Below are positions 43,685 through 52,617 of a DNA stretch of 64,000 bases, in pieces. Positions within the stretch are counted from its first letter, which is position 1; the number at the start of each line of letters is the position of its first letter. The position numbers and the translations under genes were made by a program. The notes beneath the pieces are model-generated. The model saw only the letters and a list, made by a program, of their open reading frames with translations, had not been told where the DNA came from and did no database searches. Source of the stretch: Chthonomonadales bacterium (GTDB lineage: Bacteria > Armatimonadota > Chthonomonadetes > Chthonomonadales > CAJBBX01); NCBI GenBank assembly GCA_027459625.1, contig DAIDHP010000004.1, positions 62,001-126,000 on the forward strand. Direction: 5' to 3'.

Positions 43685-44368
43685 CTACTCAGCGGGGAGG
43701 ACCCCAACCATCCTCTCCGCTTCCTCTTCGGCTTGATTGATCGCCTCTTCGATTTTCAGCGCAATTTCCTGTTTTTGCTCATCCGTCATATTCGGAGGAA
43801 CGAATATCGGTTCGCCTAACACCATAGCCCCTTTTGCGAAGAACTTTGGAATAAGATACATATCCCAGGATTTCAGCAGCTTGCGAGGATTGGCGGAGAA
43901 TCCAAGGGGGATAACGGGGCATCCGCATCTCTCCGCCAGAAAGATAGTGCCTTCCTGAACCTTGTGAGAGGGTCCGCGAGGACCGTCCGGCGCATAGGAG
44001 AGAATCCCTCCTTCCCGTACCTTTTTCGCCATTTGCAGTACCGCCCTCACTCCTCCTCGGCCCGTGGAGCCGCGAATGGTGTGAAATCCGAAGAGCTTGA
44101 AGATACGATTTTGGATATCACCGTCACGAGAAAGGGAAATCAAAGCCCAGTAACCTCTGCCTCGGAAATAGTTCGCCGGAACCATCGTTCTTCCATGCCA
44201 GGTGATGAGGATTGCCCCTTTGCCATCTTTCTCGAATTCACGCATGATTTCTGCGTTTTTGGTCTGCAATCGTACGGTGCGTGAAATCATCCTGGCGATG
44301 AACCAGAGTAAAGCCCCAATCAGATCGCCACGGAAGCCTTGTTGTCGTTGCTCTTTTTCCTTGGACAT
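43685..44368 (-). CDS. DUF374 lysophospholipid-acyltransferase-like protein
   Basis: A 227-residue protein with one N-terminal hydrophobic segment and a PlsC-like fold. ILITWHGRTMVPANYF replaces the classic HX4D with HGRTM, typical of DUF374. Then come RGSTGRGGVRAVLQM and YAPDGPRGPSHKVQEG, which match the phosphate-binding and substrate motifs of that family. Members lie in LPS clusters of diderms and are thought to acylate lipid A or Kdo-lipid precursors. It starts 10 nt after the msbA-like stop and is probably co-transcribed. Confidence 0.82.
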   Translation of the reverse strand: MSKEKEQRQQGFRGDLIGALLWFIARMISRTVRLQTKNAEIMREFEKDGKGAILITWHGRTMVPANYFRGRGYWALISLSRDGDIQNRIFKLFGFHTIRGSTGRGGVRAVLQMAKKVREGGILSYAPDGPRGPSHKVQEGTIFLAERCGCPVIPLGFSANPRKLLKSWDMYLIPKFFAKGAMVLGEPIFVPPNMTDEQKQEIALKIEEAINQAEEEAERMVGVLPAE

Positions 44369-44378
44369 TGAAGTACGG

Positions 44379-46178
44379 TTATTCCACTATTTCAGCGCGA
44401 AACTGTCTTTCGTAAAGTACGCTGTACAGACCGCCCTGTTTCATCAGTTCCGAATGTGTGCCGCTTTCGATGATTCTTCCCGCCTCCATCACAAGGATTC
44501 GATTAGCGTTCAGAATGGTGGAGAGGCGATGAGCGATAATGATCGTGGTTCGGTCTTTCATCAGTTTGTCAAGAGCCTCCTGCACCAAAGCCTCCGAAGA
44601 GGCGTCCAAGGAACTGGTGGCTTCATCCAGGATGAGCAACCGGGGGTTCATGAGTATCGCTCTGGCGATAGCGATCCGTTGACGCTCTCCGCCTGACAAC
44701 CTCACACCGCGATCTCCGACAATCGTATTGAACTTTTCAGGCAAGCCGTCGATAAAATAAGCGTTAGCCGCATACGCCGCCTGCATCACTTCATCATCCG
44801 TCGCGTCTCGTTTGCCGTAAGCGATATTATCCCGCAGGGTTCCGGCGAATAGCCATGTCTCCTGCGGCACGATTCCAATTTGCCGGCGAAGGGATTCGAG
44901 CTTCACATCCCGTACATCCACGCCGTCAATAAGCACCTGCCCCTTTTGGATATCGTAGAATCTGGGAATGAGATCGGCGATGGTACTCTTGCCTGCGCCA
45001 CTCAATCCCACGATGGCAACGATTTCTCCGGGTTTCACTTCGAAGTTGATGTGGTGAAGCACCAATGGACCATCACCGTAGGAGAAACTAACATCTCTGA
45101 ACTCCACATGCCCTTTGATACAGGGCATGATGACGGCGTTTTCCTTTTCCTCCACATCGCTTTTCTGATCTAAAATCTCGTGAAAAATTCGCGCTGCTGC
45201 GGCGAGAGATTGGTGCCGGGTCACATTGATATTTCCCACGTCGCTCACGGAGCGGGCTATGTTTTGCAAAAGGAATACGAACATCATCAACCCGCCCGCG
45301 TTCATGTTGCTGAGTGGTTTGAGATGTTCATTTATCAATTTCGCATTGTATGCGGCTTCGTTGCCGCCAAGGAAAAGCACGAAGGCAATGCCGAATGATC
45401 CCAAAAATTCTATTATGGGACGGAGTTGCGCGCTCTTTTTCACCCCTTTGATAACGGTGTCAAAAGTTTTTTCGTTCTCTTCGCTAAAACGATTGATCTC
45501 CACCGCCTCCGTGGCGAAGGATTTGATAATTCGAACCCCGGATACGGTCTCCTGGGTGATGTTCGTCATATCCGCCAATTTGACCTGCACGAGATCGGAG
45601 ATACGTCGTATTCGCCGTCCGATCTTCATTACCACGAACCCCATCAGAGGCACCAATATGATTGCAGCAAACGTGAGCCGCCAGCTTGTGGAGAAAAGCA
45701 GCACGAAGCTGATGATAATCGTTGTTGGGGCGGTTATGAAATCCTTGAGGGTCATTGTGGCGTTTTGGATAACCGGAACATCGTTGGAGAGCGTGGACAT
45801 AATGGCTCCGGTGCGCTTCTGATTGAAGAAGGAGAGCGAGAGTGAATGGAGATGTGTGAAAATATCCTCTCGCAACTTAGTCGTCACTCTTTGCGCAACG
45901 AGCGAAAGGAAATATGTTTGACCATACCCCAAAATGCCCTTAATGATGAATACGAACACCACGACAATGCATATGAAATTGAGGCGCCCCACGCTGCCGT
46001 TAATAAGAGCGTTGACGGAGAGTTTGATTCCCACTGCGATAAGAGCCGTAATGCCACTCGTGCCCGCCGCGCAAATCAACCCAATGATGATGGTGGCGGT
46101 GTGGGGTTTTAAATACTCCAGCAGGCGTCGTTGTATTCGTGCGGTGTCCAGATCGTTTTGGTCTTTGTTTTTACTCAT
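44379..46178 (-). CDS. msbA: MsbA-type lipid A exporter ABC transporter
   Basis: A 599-residue half-transporter: six membrane helices followed by an ATPase domain. The ATPase has Walker A GLSGAGKST, signature LSGGERQRIAIARAI, Walker B RLLILDEATSSLDASSEALVQ and the switch His in IIIAHRLSTI. Its place between lpxB and a DUF374 acyltransferase supports MsbA rather than a drug or lipid exporter. I prefer ATG 46178 (MSKNKDQND); an ATG at 46226 adds 16 residues. Neither has a clear ribosome site. It flips core-lipid A across the inner membrane. Confidence 0.88.
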   Translation of the reverse strand: MSKNKDQNDLDTARIQRRLLEYLKPHTATIIIGLICAAGTSGITALIAVGIKLSVNALINGSVGRLNFICIVVVFVFIIKGILGYGQTYFLSLVAQRVTTKLREDIFTHLHSLSLSFFNQKRTGAIMSTLSNDVPVIQNATMTLKDFITAPTTIIISFVLLFSTSWRLTFAAIILVPLMGFVVMKIGRRIRRISDLVQVKLADMTNITQETVSGVRIIKSFATEAVEINRFSEENEKTFDTVIKGVKKSAQLRPIIEFLGSFGIAFVLFLGGNEAAYNAKLINEHLKPLSNMNAGGLMMFVFLLQNIARSVSDVGNINVTRHQSLAAAARIFHEILDQKSDVEEKENAVIMPCIKGHVEFRDVSFSYGDGPLVLHHINFEVKPGEIVAIVGLSGAGKSTIADLIPRFYDIQKGQVLIDGVDVRDVKLESLRRQIGIVPQETWLFAGTLRDNIAYGKRDATDDEVMQAAYAANAYFIDGLPEKFNTIVGDRGVRLSGGERQRIAIARAILMNPRLLILDEATSSLDASSEALVQEALDKLMKDRTTIIIAHRLSTILNANRILVMEAGRIIESGTHSELMKQGGLYSVLYERQFRAEIVE

Positions 46179-46226
46179 AATTTTTGAAATGATTGCAATA
46201 TATATGTTTTGTAGTGCGCGCATCAT

Positions 46227-46522
46227 TTTGATCGAACGTCATTCGCCAGTTATAGTATCCGCTTTACGACAAGCATCCATGCTCAATTTCCATCCCAAAC
46301 TGTTTGCTGCTTGATTTCTCCGCCGTGGCGGGTCGAAAATCGCAATCGTGATTATGGATGTGGCTGCTATCACTTTCCACATAAATGTCAATGTGCCCAA
46401 ATATTTCGGTAAGAACGGCTAATATCGTTCATTTTAGGCATGATACAGGAATGGTGCAATTCCATGTTCCAATTATTATATAGCAAACGGCGGGGATATG
46501 TCTTTTCACCGGTTGCTTCTTT
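46227..46522. other. Gap between lpxB and msbA with a conserved-loop hairpin
   Basis: About 300 bp. A hairpin GAACG (46414-46418) / CGTTC (46427-46431) encloses GCTAATAT, the same loop as in the 62.1-kb palindrome: 17 of 18 bases of GGCTAATATCGnTCATTT are shared. A TTGACA on the minus strand at 46392-46387 with a poor -10 could drive msbA. No open frame supported. Confidence 0.4.
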
Positions 46523-47815
46523 CTACCCATTCATAAGTTCCAGGGCAATGCGTGCGGTCCTCTCGCTCGCCCCGACTTCACCCAGCATCTCTTTGATTTG
46601 AGACAGTTCGTTTCGTATGGCTTGACGAGTGTCGGGTTCCTTCAAATAAGAGATTATATGAGACGCGATAGTCTCGGGTGTCGCTTCGTTCTGAATGTAT
46701 TCCGGAACCACTCGTTTTTGAGCGATGATATTCGGCATTCCTATGTGTTCGGGATTGATGCGTCGCATCCGTCTCTCGAACTCCATCAAGCGCGATCCCC
46801 GGTAGATTATCACCATCGGGGTGCGCAATATCGCGGCCTCCAATGTGGCGGTCCCCGAACATATCATCAAAGCGTCGGAGTGCGCCATGACATTCCATGT
46901 TTGATCCCTCGTAATGACGAAGGACGGAGATCCGTTGCACTTATGAATGGGGGCTTTGCCTATGTTCGCCATCTCCTTGAAATTTTTTCCGCGCAAGGTG
47001 AATCCCTCGGGAGTGGTGATGATTCTTTCGCGTTGTGTGTTTTCGCGTTGGTTTCGCTTCGCGGGCGCGGAGTTTCTATTCACATGCGCATCCACCAGTT
47101 TCTCGATCCTCTTAGCGGCCATGTCGGACGCGGCGGCGAACACAAATTGCGGTGACATGATTGATTGGGTGATTATCTCCGCCGCTTCGAGCATCACGGG
47201 CGTGTTGTATTGCACCTCGAAAGGTCTGCTGCCTGGCAGCAATCCAATGATGGGACGATCCAAGGCAAGCCCGAACTTCTTGCAGAGCTGATCACGCGAT
47301 AGAGACGCTCGCACGATTTCCACCAAAGGATGACCGACATATTCCACATCCGCGCCTAACCGCTTTAGACGCTCCGCGGACCATGGGAACGGAGTGGCAA
47401 TCTTATCGGCGATGCCTGCTAACTCCGCCCCTTTGGAGCCAGTGCGTCTCCAAGAACCGGGCGGGAAATAATACAGGATATGAAACCCCTTCGGTTTGCA
47501 CCATTTCGCCACGCGAACATTAAATGCGCCGAAATCTATCAGGATGATCAATTCCGGTTTGCGGCGATATATTTCGCCAAGAATGCGGGGGTAGACGGTA
47601 TATCTTATCTTCGGATAGACCTTCAAGGTTTCCACCACGCCTATCGCCGACCACAGAGCACTGTCGTAGAGTATCTCCACGCCGGCTTTCGCCATGTTGG
47701 CACCGCCGATTCCCCATAGGGGGATTTCAGGTCGCAAGGCGTGTAATGCGTTCGCCAATGCGCCGCCAGCCATATCTCCGGATACTTCACCTGATATGAT
47801 CGCTATTCCTGACAC
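46523..47815 (-). CDS. lpxB: Lipid-A-disaccharide synthase
   Basis: A 430-residue GT19 enzyme that joins UDP-diacylglucosamine to lipid X. GEVSGDMAGGALANALH is the N-terminal motif. GLLPGSRPFEVQYNTPVMLEAAE and ICSGTATLEAAILRTPMVIIY are the UDP-sugar binding and active-site blocks. It carries an unusual insertion of about 45 residues, rich in Arg, Asn and Gln, at about 245-290 (NRNSAPAKRNQRENTQRE and onward). Otherwise it is typical. It is downstream of lpxA; no lpxH or lpxI lies between. Confidence 0.92.
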   Translation of the reverse strand: MSGIAIISGEVSGDMAGGALANALHALRPEIPLWGIGGANMAKAGVEILYDSALWSAIGVVETLKVYPKIRYTVYPRILGEIYRRKPELIILIDFGAFNVRVAKWCKPKGFHILYYFPPGSWRRTGSKGAELAGIADKIATPFPWSAERLKRLGADVEYVGHPLVEIVRASLSRDQLCKKFGLALDRPIIGLLPGSRPFEVQYNTPVMLEAAEIITQSIMSPQFVFAAASDMAAKRIEKLVDAHVNRNSAPAKRNQRENTQRERIITTPEGFTLRGKNFKEMANIGKAPIHKCNGSPSFVITRDQTWNVMAHSDALMICSGTATLEAAILRTPMVIIYRGSRLMEFERRMRRINPEHIGMPNIIAQKRVVPEYIQNEATPETIASHIISYLKEPDTRQAIRNELSQIKEMLGEVGASERTARIALELMNG

Positions 47816-47880
47816 TTCACCCTCGTCAATTGGTGTCGCCGAATCTAAGTTGCGCGCACCGATACGTTCGTTTCATTGGA

Positions 47881-48681
47881 TCAATAGCGCGGATTATCGT
47901 TCCCTCGTCCTGCGTAGCCGCCCATCGTACCCCTCATGAAATTGAGGAGATACTCCAACTCATCGCACTTCTCCACCTCCTCTTCGATTCTTTCCATCGC
48001 TTGAGATAGGTTCAAGTTGGACCGATACAACAGCTTATACGCCTGCCGGAGTATGGCGCGAACATTCGGCGGAGCGCCACTGCGACGCAGCCCGATTTTG
48101 TTCAACTCCAAGACGCGGGCGGGGGTGCCGTCAGCCAACATGTACGGTGGCACATCCTGATTGATCTTCGCCATTCCGCCTATCATCGCTAACTTTCCGA
48201 TTCGGCAGAACTGATGAATGCCCGCCGCTCCGCCAAACACCGTGTTATCCTCAACCGTCACATGTCCACTCAACCCCACGTAACTCGATATGGTGTTACC
48301 GTTGCCGATCTCGCAGTTGTGCCCAACGTGGGCGTAAGCCATGAACATGTTGTCACTGCCAATACGAGTGGCGCCGCCTTCCCCCACCGCACGATGCAAT
48401 GTGCAGCATTCTCGGATGATATTGTGATCCCCTATGATCACGAAACTTCTCTCTCCGTGGTACTTATGATCCTGTGGGGGGCCGCCTACCACCGCGTTCG
48501 GCCATATCTGACAATGTCTGCCAATACGTGTCCCGCTATGAAGGATTACGCTCGCTTCCAATCGTGTTCCTTCGCCGATCTGTACATCATCCTCTATGAT
48601 ACAATATGGGCCAACTGTAATATTATCCGCCAGATATGCACCGGTGTGAATGATGGCGGTTGGGTGGATGTTTTTAGCCAT
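47881..48681 (-). CDS. lpxA: UDP-N-acetylglucosamine acyltransferase
   Basis: A 266-residue left-handed beta-helix enzyme, the first step of lipid A synthesis. It shows hexapeptide repeats beginning with HPTAIIHTGAYLADNITVGPY and the catalytic His in AYAHVGHNCEIGNGNT. The short C-terminal helical bundle is present. It starts 3 nt after the fabZ stop, so it belongs to lpxD-lpxC-fabZ-lpxA. Acyl donor length cannot be read with certainty. Confidence 0.95.
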   Translation of the reverse strand: MAKNIHPTAIIHTGAYLADNITVGPYCIIEDDVQIGEGTRLEASVILHSGTRIGRHCQIWPNAVVGGPPQDHKYHGERSFVIIGDHNIIRECCTLHRAVGEGGATRIGSDNMFMAYAHVGHNCEIGNGNTISSYVGLSGHVTVEDNTVFGGAAGIHQFCRIGKLAMIGGMAKINQDVPPYMLADGTPARVLELNKIGLRRSGAPPNVRAILRQAYKLLYRSNLNLSQAMERIEEEVEKCDELEYLLNFMRGTMGGYAGRGNDNPRY

Positions 48682-48684
48682 TCC

Positions 48685-49158
48685 CTACTCCTTCACAGAC
48701 TCCTTGGATAGCGACGGCATCTCTGTTTGACGACGGTCCAACAATCCAAACGTGATTTCGCATTGAACGGCAATTTCATCATCCACCTTGCTGGTGAGTT
48801 TTACCTTCCCAAACGGTTTGCGGAAGTATTTCAACTCCGCCTCGGTGATGAGAGTATCCCCCGGCACTACCGGACGGCGAAAACGCACATTCTCCATTGC
48901 GGCTAGAACCGGCAGTTTGTCTCCGTATTCGCTTAAGGATAACATGAGTACGCCGCCAACCTGTGCCATAGCCTCGACGATGAGCACGCCTGGCATCATA
49001 GCCTGTCCGGGGAAATGCCCGTTAAAAAAATCCTCGTTGATAGTGACATTTTTCAACCCAACTGATCTTTTACCCGGCTCCAACTCCAAGATACGGTCCA
49101 CCAGAAGCATTGGGAACCGGTGAGGGAGCAGAGTTCGGATCTGTTCGATATCAAGCAT
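48685..49158 (-). CDS. fabZ: 3-hydroxyacyl-ACP dehydratase FabZ
   Basis: A 157-residue hot-dog dehydratase. The catalytic segment GHFPGQAMMPGVLIVEAMAQ supplies His and Glu. IRTLLPHRFPMLLVDRI is the typical start. ATG 49158 follows AAGGAGA with 5-nt spacing; a longer frame to 49194 is unlikely. It competes with LpxA for hydroxyacyl-ACP, and its clustering with lpxC and lpxA is the classic arrangement. It completes the fatty-acid cycle with the fab genes at 19-24 kb. Confidence 0.95.
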   Translation of the reverse strand: MLDIEQIRTLLPHRFPMLLVDRILELEPGKRSVGLKNVTINEDFFNGHFPGQAMMPGVLIVEAMAQVGGVLMLSLSEYGDKLPVLAAMENVRFRRPVVPGDTLITEAELKYFRKPFGKVKLTSKVDDEIAVQCEITFGLLDRRQTEMPSLSKESVKE

Positions 49159-49193
49159 GAAGGTCTCCTTTATCGTGTTGGATATAATATCCA

Positions 49194-50024
49194 TTATTTC
49201 TGCGGGTTATTCGTAATAATCTCTTCAAGCATCGCTTTTAAAAACATCGTGTTGCCGTAATGACTCGGCTTATATGCCGTGATGGATGCGTTGATCGGTG
49301 CATTGCCGAGGCTGAAATCACCGATCATATCCAATAGTTTATGCCTGCAGCATTCCGAGGGCAACAGTTCATGCGTCGAGTAATGGTCGGGATACACGAC
49401 CAGAGTGTTCCCGAAATCCCCGCCTAATCCCAATCCCGCCGCGTGCAAAGCCTCCACCTCGTCAATGAAGCCAAAGGTTCTGGCGGGTGCGATGTCCTTG
49501 GCGTAATCCGTTGTACCATGTAAATAATCCGATATTTGCAACCCGATTAAAGGGTGCGCAAAGTCAATAATGCATGTTAATCGCATTCTATCGGAAGGAA
49601 TGGCGCAATATACTGTATCATTATATTTACGAGCTATAGGTTCATGCAATGTGCGTGTGGGGATGACATTCCCCGAAGTCCGGAGCAACGGCTTTAACGC
49701 TTTCACCCATTCCGTCGCCCCCCCGTCAAGAATTGGCATTTCACCGCCATCAATGTGGATATCCGCATTGCGCACGTTTAATGCGAACAGGGCCGATAGT
49801 AAATGCTCGACCATATCGATTCGAATGTCATCCACGCCCAAGGATGTGCAGCGTCGCGCATCCACGACACAGTCAACCGATGCGGGAATGATCCTGTCCT
49901 TTACAAGGAACCTGATCCCCGTGTCCTCAGTACCTTGGGTTATTAGAACCGCATTCTCCTTGCCGGAATGGATGCCGACACCGGATATCCTTGTCGTCTC
50001 TGTCAATACCATACCGAACGACAT
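49194..50024 (-). CDS. lpxC: UDP-3-O-acyl-N-acetylglucosamine deacetylase
   Basis: A 276-residue zinc hydrolase, the committed step of lipid A synthesis. Zinc ligands appear as His in MVEHLLSALFAL and His/Asp in HKLLDMIGDFSLG; GEMPILDGGATEW is a family mark. ATG 50024 follows GGGAGAGG at 9-nt spacing and gives TETTRISGVGIHSGKE, the normal start. It is a separate gene rather than the LpxC-FabZ fusion of some phyla. It starts 4 nt after lpxD stops. Confidence 0.95.
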   Translation of the reverse strand: MSFGMVLTETTRISGVGIHSGKENAVLITQGTEDTGIRFLVKDRIIPASVDCVVDARRCTSLGVDDIRIDMVEHLLSALFALNVRNADIHIDGGEMPILDGGATEWVKALKPLLRTSGNVIPTRTLHEPIARKYNDTVYCAIPSDRMRLTCIIDFAHPLIGLQISDYLHGTTDYAKDIAPARTFGFIDEVEALHAAGLGLGGDFGNTLVVYPDHYSTHELLPSECCRHKLLDMIGDFSLGNAPINASITAYKPSHYGNTMFLKAMLEEIITNNPQK

Positions 50025-50028
50025 GCGT

Positions 50029-51108
50029 TTACGCCTCTCCCTGTTGGTCCTCAATCCGTTGTTGTAATTCCGATATTCGCTGTTCCAGCGATTTGACGCG
50101 TTTCAGCAGCTCAGGCAAATTTTCGTACGCGGCTTCCTGGCGTAAACGTTGCCGATGAGGGCGCGCAGGGTAACCGGAGACCACCGATTGTGGCGGAATA
50201 TTGCCGAAAACGCCGGCTTGCGCCAATATGATGGCTCCGTCACCTATTCGTGTATGGTCTTTTATACCGGCCTGTCCACCGAGAATCACCCCTATCCCCA
50301 ATTGCACGCCGCCCGCAAGCCCCGTTTGCGCGACGAGAATGCAATTCGGTCCGATCTTGCAATTATGACCCACATGCACCAGATTATCGATCTTCGTGCC
50401 GTTTCCAACCACCGTCATTCCGGTTTTCGCTCGGTCCACCGTCGTATTGCACCCGATCTCCACGTCGTCCCCGATAGTCACTCCGCCTATTTGGGGGATT
50501 TTTCGATGCTGGTCATCAATAAACATATATCCGAAACCATCGGCGCCGATCACGGCGCCGCTATGCAATATCACACGTTTGCCAATGCGAACCCCATGAT
50601 AAACGGTGACATTGGGATAAAACATGCAGCCCTCGCTTATTGTACAGCCATAACCGATGAAACAGTTCGCCATGATTACGGAGCCGGCATTAATCACCAC
50701 ATCGTCCTCTATCACCACGTTCGGTCCGATGCTGACGTCAAGGTCAATTCGGGCGGTGGGGGATATCAAGGCGGATGGATGAACCCCAACCGGGTTACGA
50801 GGGGCGTCCGCGAAAAGCTCGATAATTGAAATGAATGCTCTGCGTGGATCCGTCACCCGAATAACAGTTTTTTCCGTATCGGGAGTATTTAACGGCGCCA
50901 CAATTGCCGAAGCATGCGAATTTATGGCCTGTTTTAAAAATCGATCATTCTCCGCGAATACGATGTCACCCTCTTCGGCATCCTCCACATCCGAGACACC
51001 TGTGATTAGGAAGTCGTCGTTGCCGGATATTTCGCCCGATATTATACGGGCGATGTCCGAAAGGCGATAATGGCGAGGTTCCGATTCGATGCTTTCCTTT
51101 GAATTCAT
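50029..51108 (-). CDS. lpxD: UDP-3-O-acylglucosamine N-acyltransferase
   Basis: A 359-residue enzyme. An N-terminal uridine-binding domain (RIISGEISGNDDFLITGVSD) precedes a left-handed beta-helix with hexapeptide repeats. The catalytic His is in NLVHVGHNCKIGPN. A C-terminal coiled-coil tail (LPELLKRVKSLEQRISELQQRI) is present, as in many LpxD. It adds the N-linked acyl chain to the LpxC product. It heads the compact lpxD-lpxC-fabZ-lpxA group. Confidence 0.95.
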   Translation of the reverse strand: MNSKESIESEPRHYRLSDIARIISGEISGNDDFLITGVSDVEDAEEGDIVFAENDRFLKQAINSHASAIVAPLNTPDTEKTVIRVTDPRRAFISIIELFADAPRNPVGVHPSALISPTARIDLDVSIGPNVVIEDDVVINAGSVIMANCFIGYGCTISEGCMFYPNVTVYHGVRIGKRVILHSGAVIGADGFGYMFIDDQHRKIPQIGGVTIGDDVEIGCNTTVDRAKTGMTVVGNGTKIDNLVHVGHNCKIGPNCILVAQTGLAGGVQLGIGVILGGQAGIKDHTRIGDGAIILAQAGVFGNIPPQSVVSGYPARPHRQRLRQEAAYENLPELLKRVKSLEQRISELQQRIEDQQGEA

Positions 51109-51124
51109 TGTATGTTACTTTCAT

Positions 51125-51214
51125 GAGGTTACCGCATATTTAGATTATGAGGTTTCCATCACTCTTTTCATGATTGATGAAACGCGGCACATCGGATTTT
51201 GCAATTGCCTCTTC
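51125..51214. repeat. Degenerate copy of the palindromic repeat between lpxD and the OmpH-like lipoprotein gene
   Basis: The right arm GATTTTGCAATTGCCTCTTC (51195-51214) matches 17 of 20 positions with the right end of the 62.1-kb element. The left arm GAGGTTACCGCA (51125-51136) is weaker. An inner stem GTTTCCATCA (51152-51161) / TGATGAAAC (51175-51183) resembles the nested stems of the other copies. Confidence 0.4.
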
Positions 51215-52444
51215 TTATCGTTTCATCATGGGTTGAAATTCCCGTGCCAATAGTTGTTGGAAAAGCTTGGTCTCGTCCGTCTCTCCAAGTCTCCACTGAT
51301 AACTCACTGTCCAGTTGCGTTTTAAAGCGATCTGACTTATTCTCCCCATGATATCGGAACGAATGGTTTGAAGCAGGCGGTTCCGTTGAGCCTTTATCGC
51401 ATCCATTTCATTTCGCGCTGCATTGACGGATTGTTGAGAAGAGGCGGAACGAAATGCCGGTAATTTTGGAAGTGGGAAATAGGCTTTCATTTCCGGAGCG
51501 GATGTCTCATTTCGCTCGGATTGACCGTTTCCGGACAGGGTGTTTAGGTTATCCTGAATATCCTGCTTGTAGCGGTTTAGCCTGCTATCGGTTTCCGTGC
51601 GCAATTTCACTTCGCGTTGTTTGACGCTCATATCCGTGTTTTTGTAAACCTGATCTTTGTAAAGCTGTAGAGTATGAGCGTATTTCGCCTCAATCTCCGC
51701 AGTTTTGGCGTTCATCTCCTTAACAAGCGAGGCGATCTTCTGGTTTGCGCCGGCGAGTTGAATTCGCGCGTTGTCCTGGAGAGGGCCTGTATATGTCCGA
51801 ATATAGCTCTCATAACCGATCGCCCGAAGCTGATACACTCGGATTTCAGATTGATAGGACTGCATTACCAAGGCTGTGTCTTGGTTTTGGAGTGCATTCA
51901 GTTTATTCATTTCCATGGCGATTTTGCCAAGAGCTTTTTGGTTTTCCGTTTTGCGCCACTGGTCAAGGATTCGGCTGTTTTGTATATTGATCCTATTACG
52001 CATACTCTCAATTCGATTGAACGCCGGCTGAAGCACGTCGCTTTTATTTGGGTTTTTATTGCTCGCGTTAAACTCGTCTTTCAGAGGCTGATTAGGTTCG
52101 TACCTTTCAGTTATCCGCAAGGATTTCATTCCCGACGGGTTTCGGAAAGAGGGTGGAGTTGCTAAAATGCGATCCATTTGAATGATATTCGTCCAAGATG
52201 GATGAAGGGTGATCAGACGATTGATATCCACGTAAGCCACTTTCATGCTTGGCTTACTGGTGTGTTCGCTGCAACCTCCCGCAGCAATAACTAAGCAACA
52301 AACGATAGCGGTTAAAGCTCCGGATTGGAGACAGCGTTTCGCTTCTTTGGCTTCGTATGACGAGTTCAAAGATAACAATATTCTGTCCCGGGGATTTCGA
52401 TCTCTTCTTGGGGTGTCGTCGCCAAGCGTTTGCGAGTATCCCAT
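51215..52444 (-). CDS. OmpH-like coiled-coil lipoprotein
   Basis: A 409-residue protein. After a long basic N-terminus comes a hydrophobic segment ending in a lipobox (VIAAGGCSEH), so it should be lipid-anchored. AYVDINRLITLHP resembles the start of mature OmpH/Skp, and a long charged coiled coil covers about 130-300. The C-terminal part (GRISQIALKRNWTVSYQW) resembles the Skp end. It is much longer than Skp and sits next to a normal ompH gene. ATG 52444 follows AGAGGG with a 6-nt spacer. A periplasmic chaperone-like role is a guess. Confidence 0.65.
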   Translation of the reverse strand: MGYSQTLGDDTPRRDRNPRDRILLSLNSSYEAKEAKRCLQSGALTAIVCCLVIAAGGCSEHTSKPSMKVAYVDINRLITLHPSWTNIIQMDRILATPPSFRNPSGMKSLRITERYEPNQPLKDEFNASNKNPNKSDVLQPAFNRIESMRNRINIQNSRILDQWRKTENQKALGKIAMEMNKLNALQNQDTALVMQSYQSEIRVYQLRAIGYESYIRTYTGPLQDNARIQLAGANQKIASLVKEMNAKTAEIEAKYAHTLQLYKDQVYKNTDMSVKQREVKLRTETDSRLNRYKQDIQDNLNTLSGNGQSERNETSAPEMKAYFPLPKLPAFRSASSQQSVNAARNEMDAIKAQRNRLLQTIRSDIMGRISQIALKRNWTVSYQWRLGETDETKLFQQLLAREFQPMMKR

Positions 52445-52617
52445 CTTTTACCCTCTCGCTCGATTCTTTAGGTATCACACGGAACCGCATCGGGAAAAAC
52501 AATCATCCCGATGCGGCGTGCATGAACATTAAGCCAAATAAACCTTTATCGCCCAGTAAATTGAATGTATTCAAGCTCACCCGTATCATGTTGCATTTTC
52601 GGGCGAATACCATCGAG

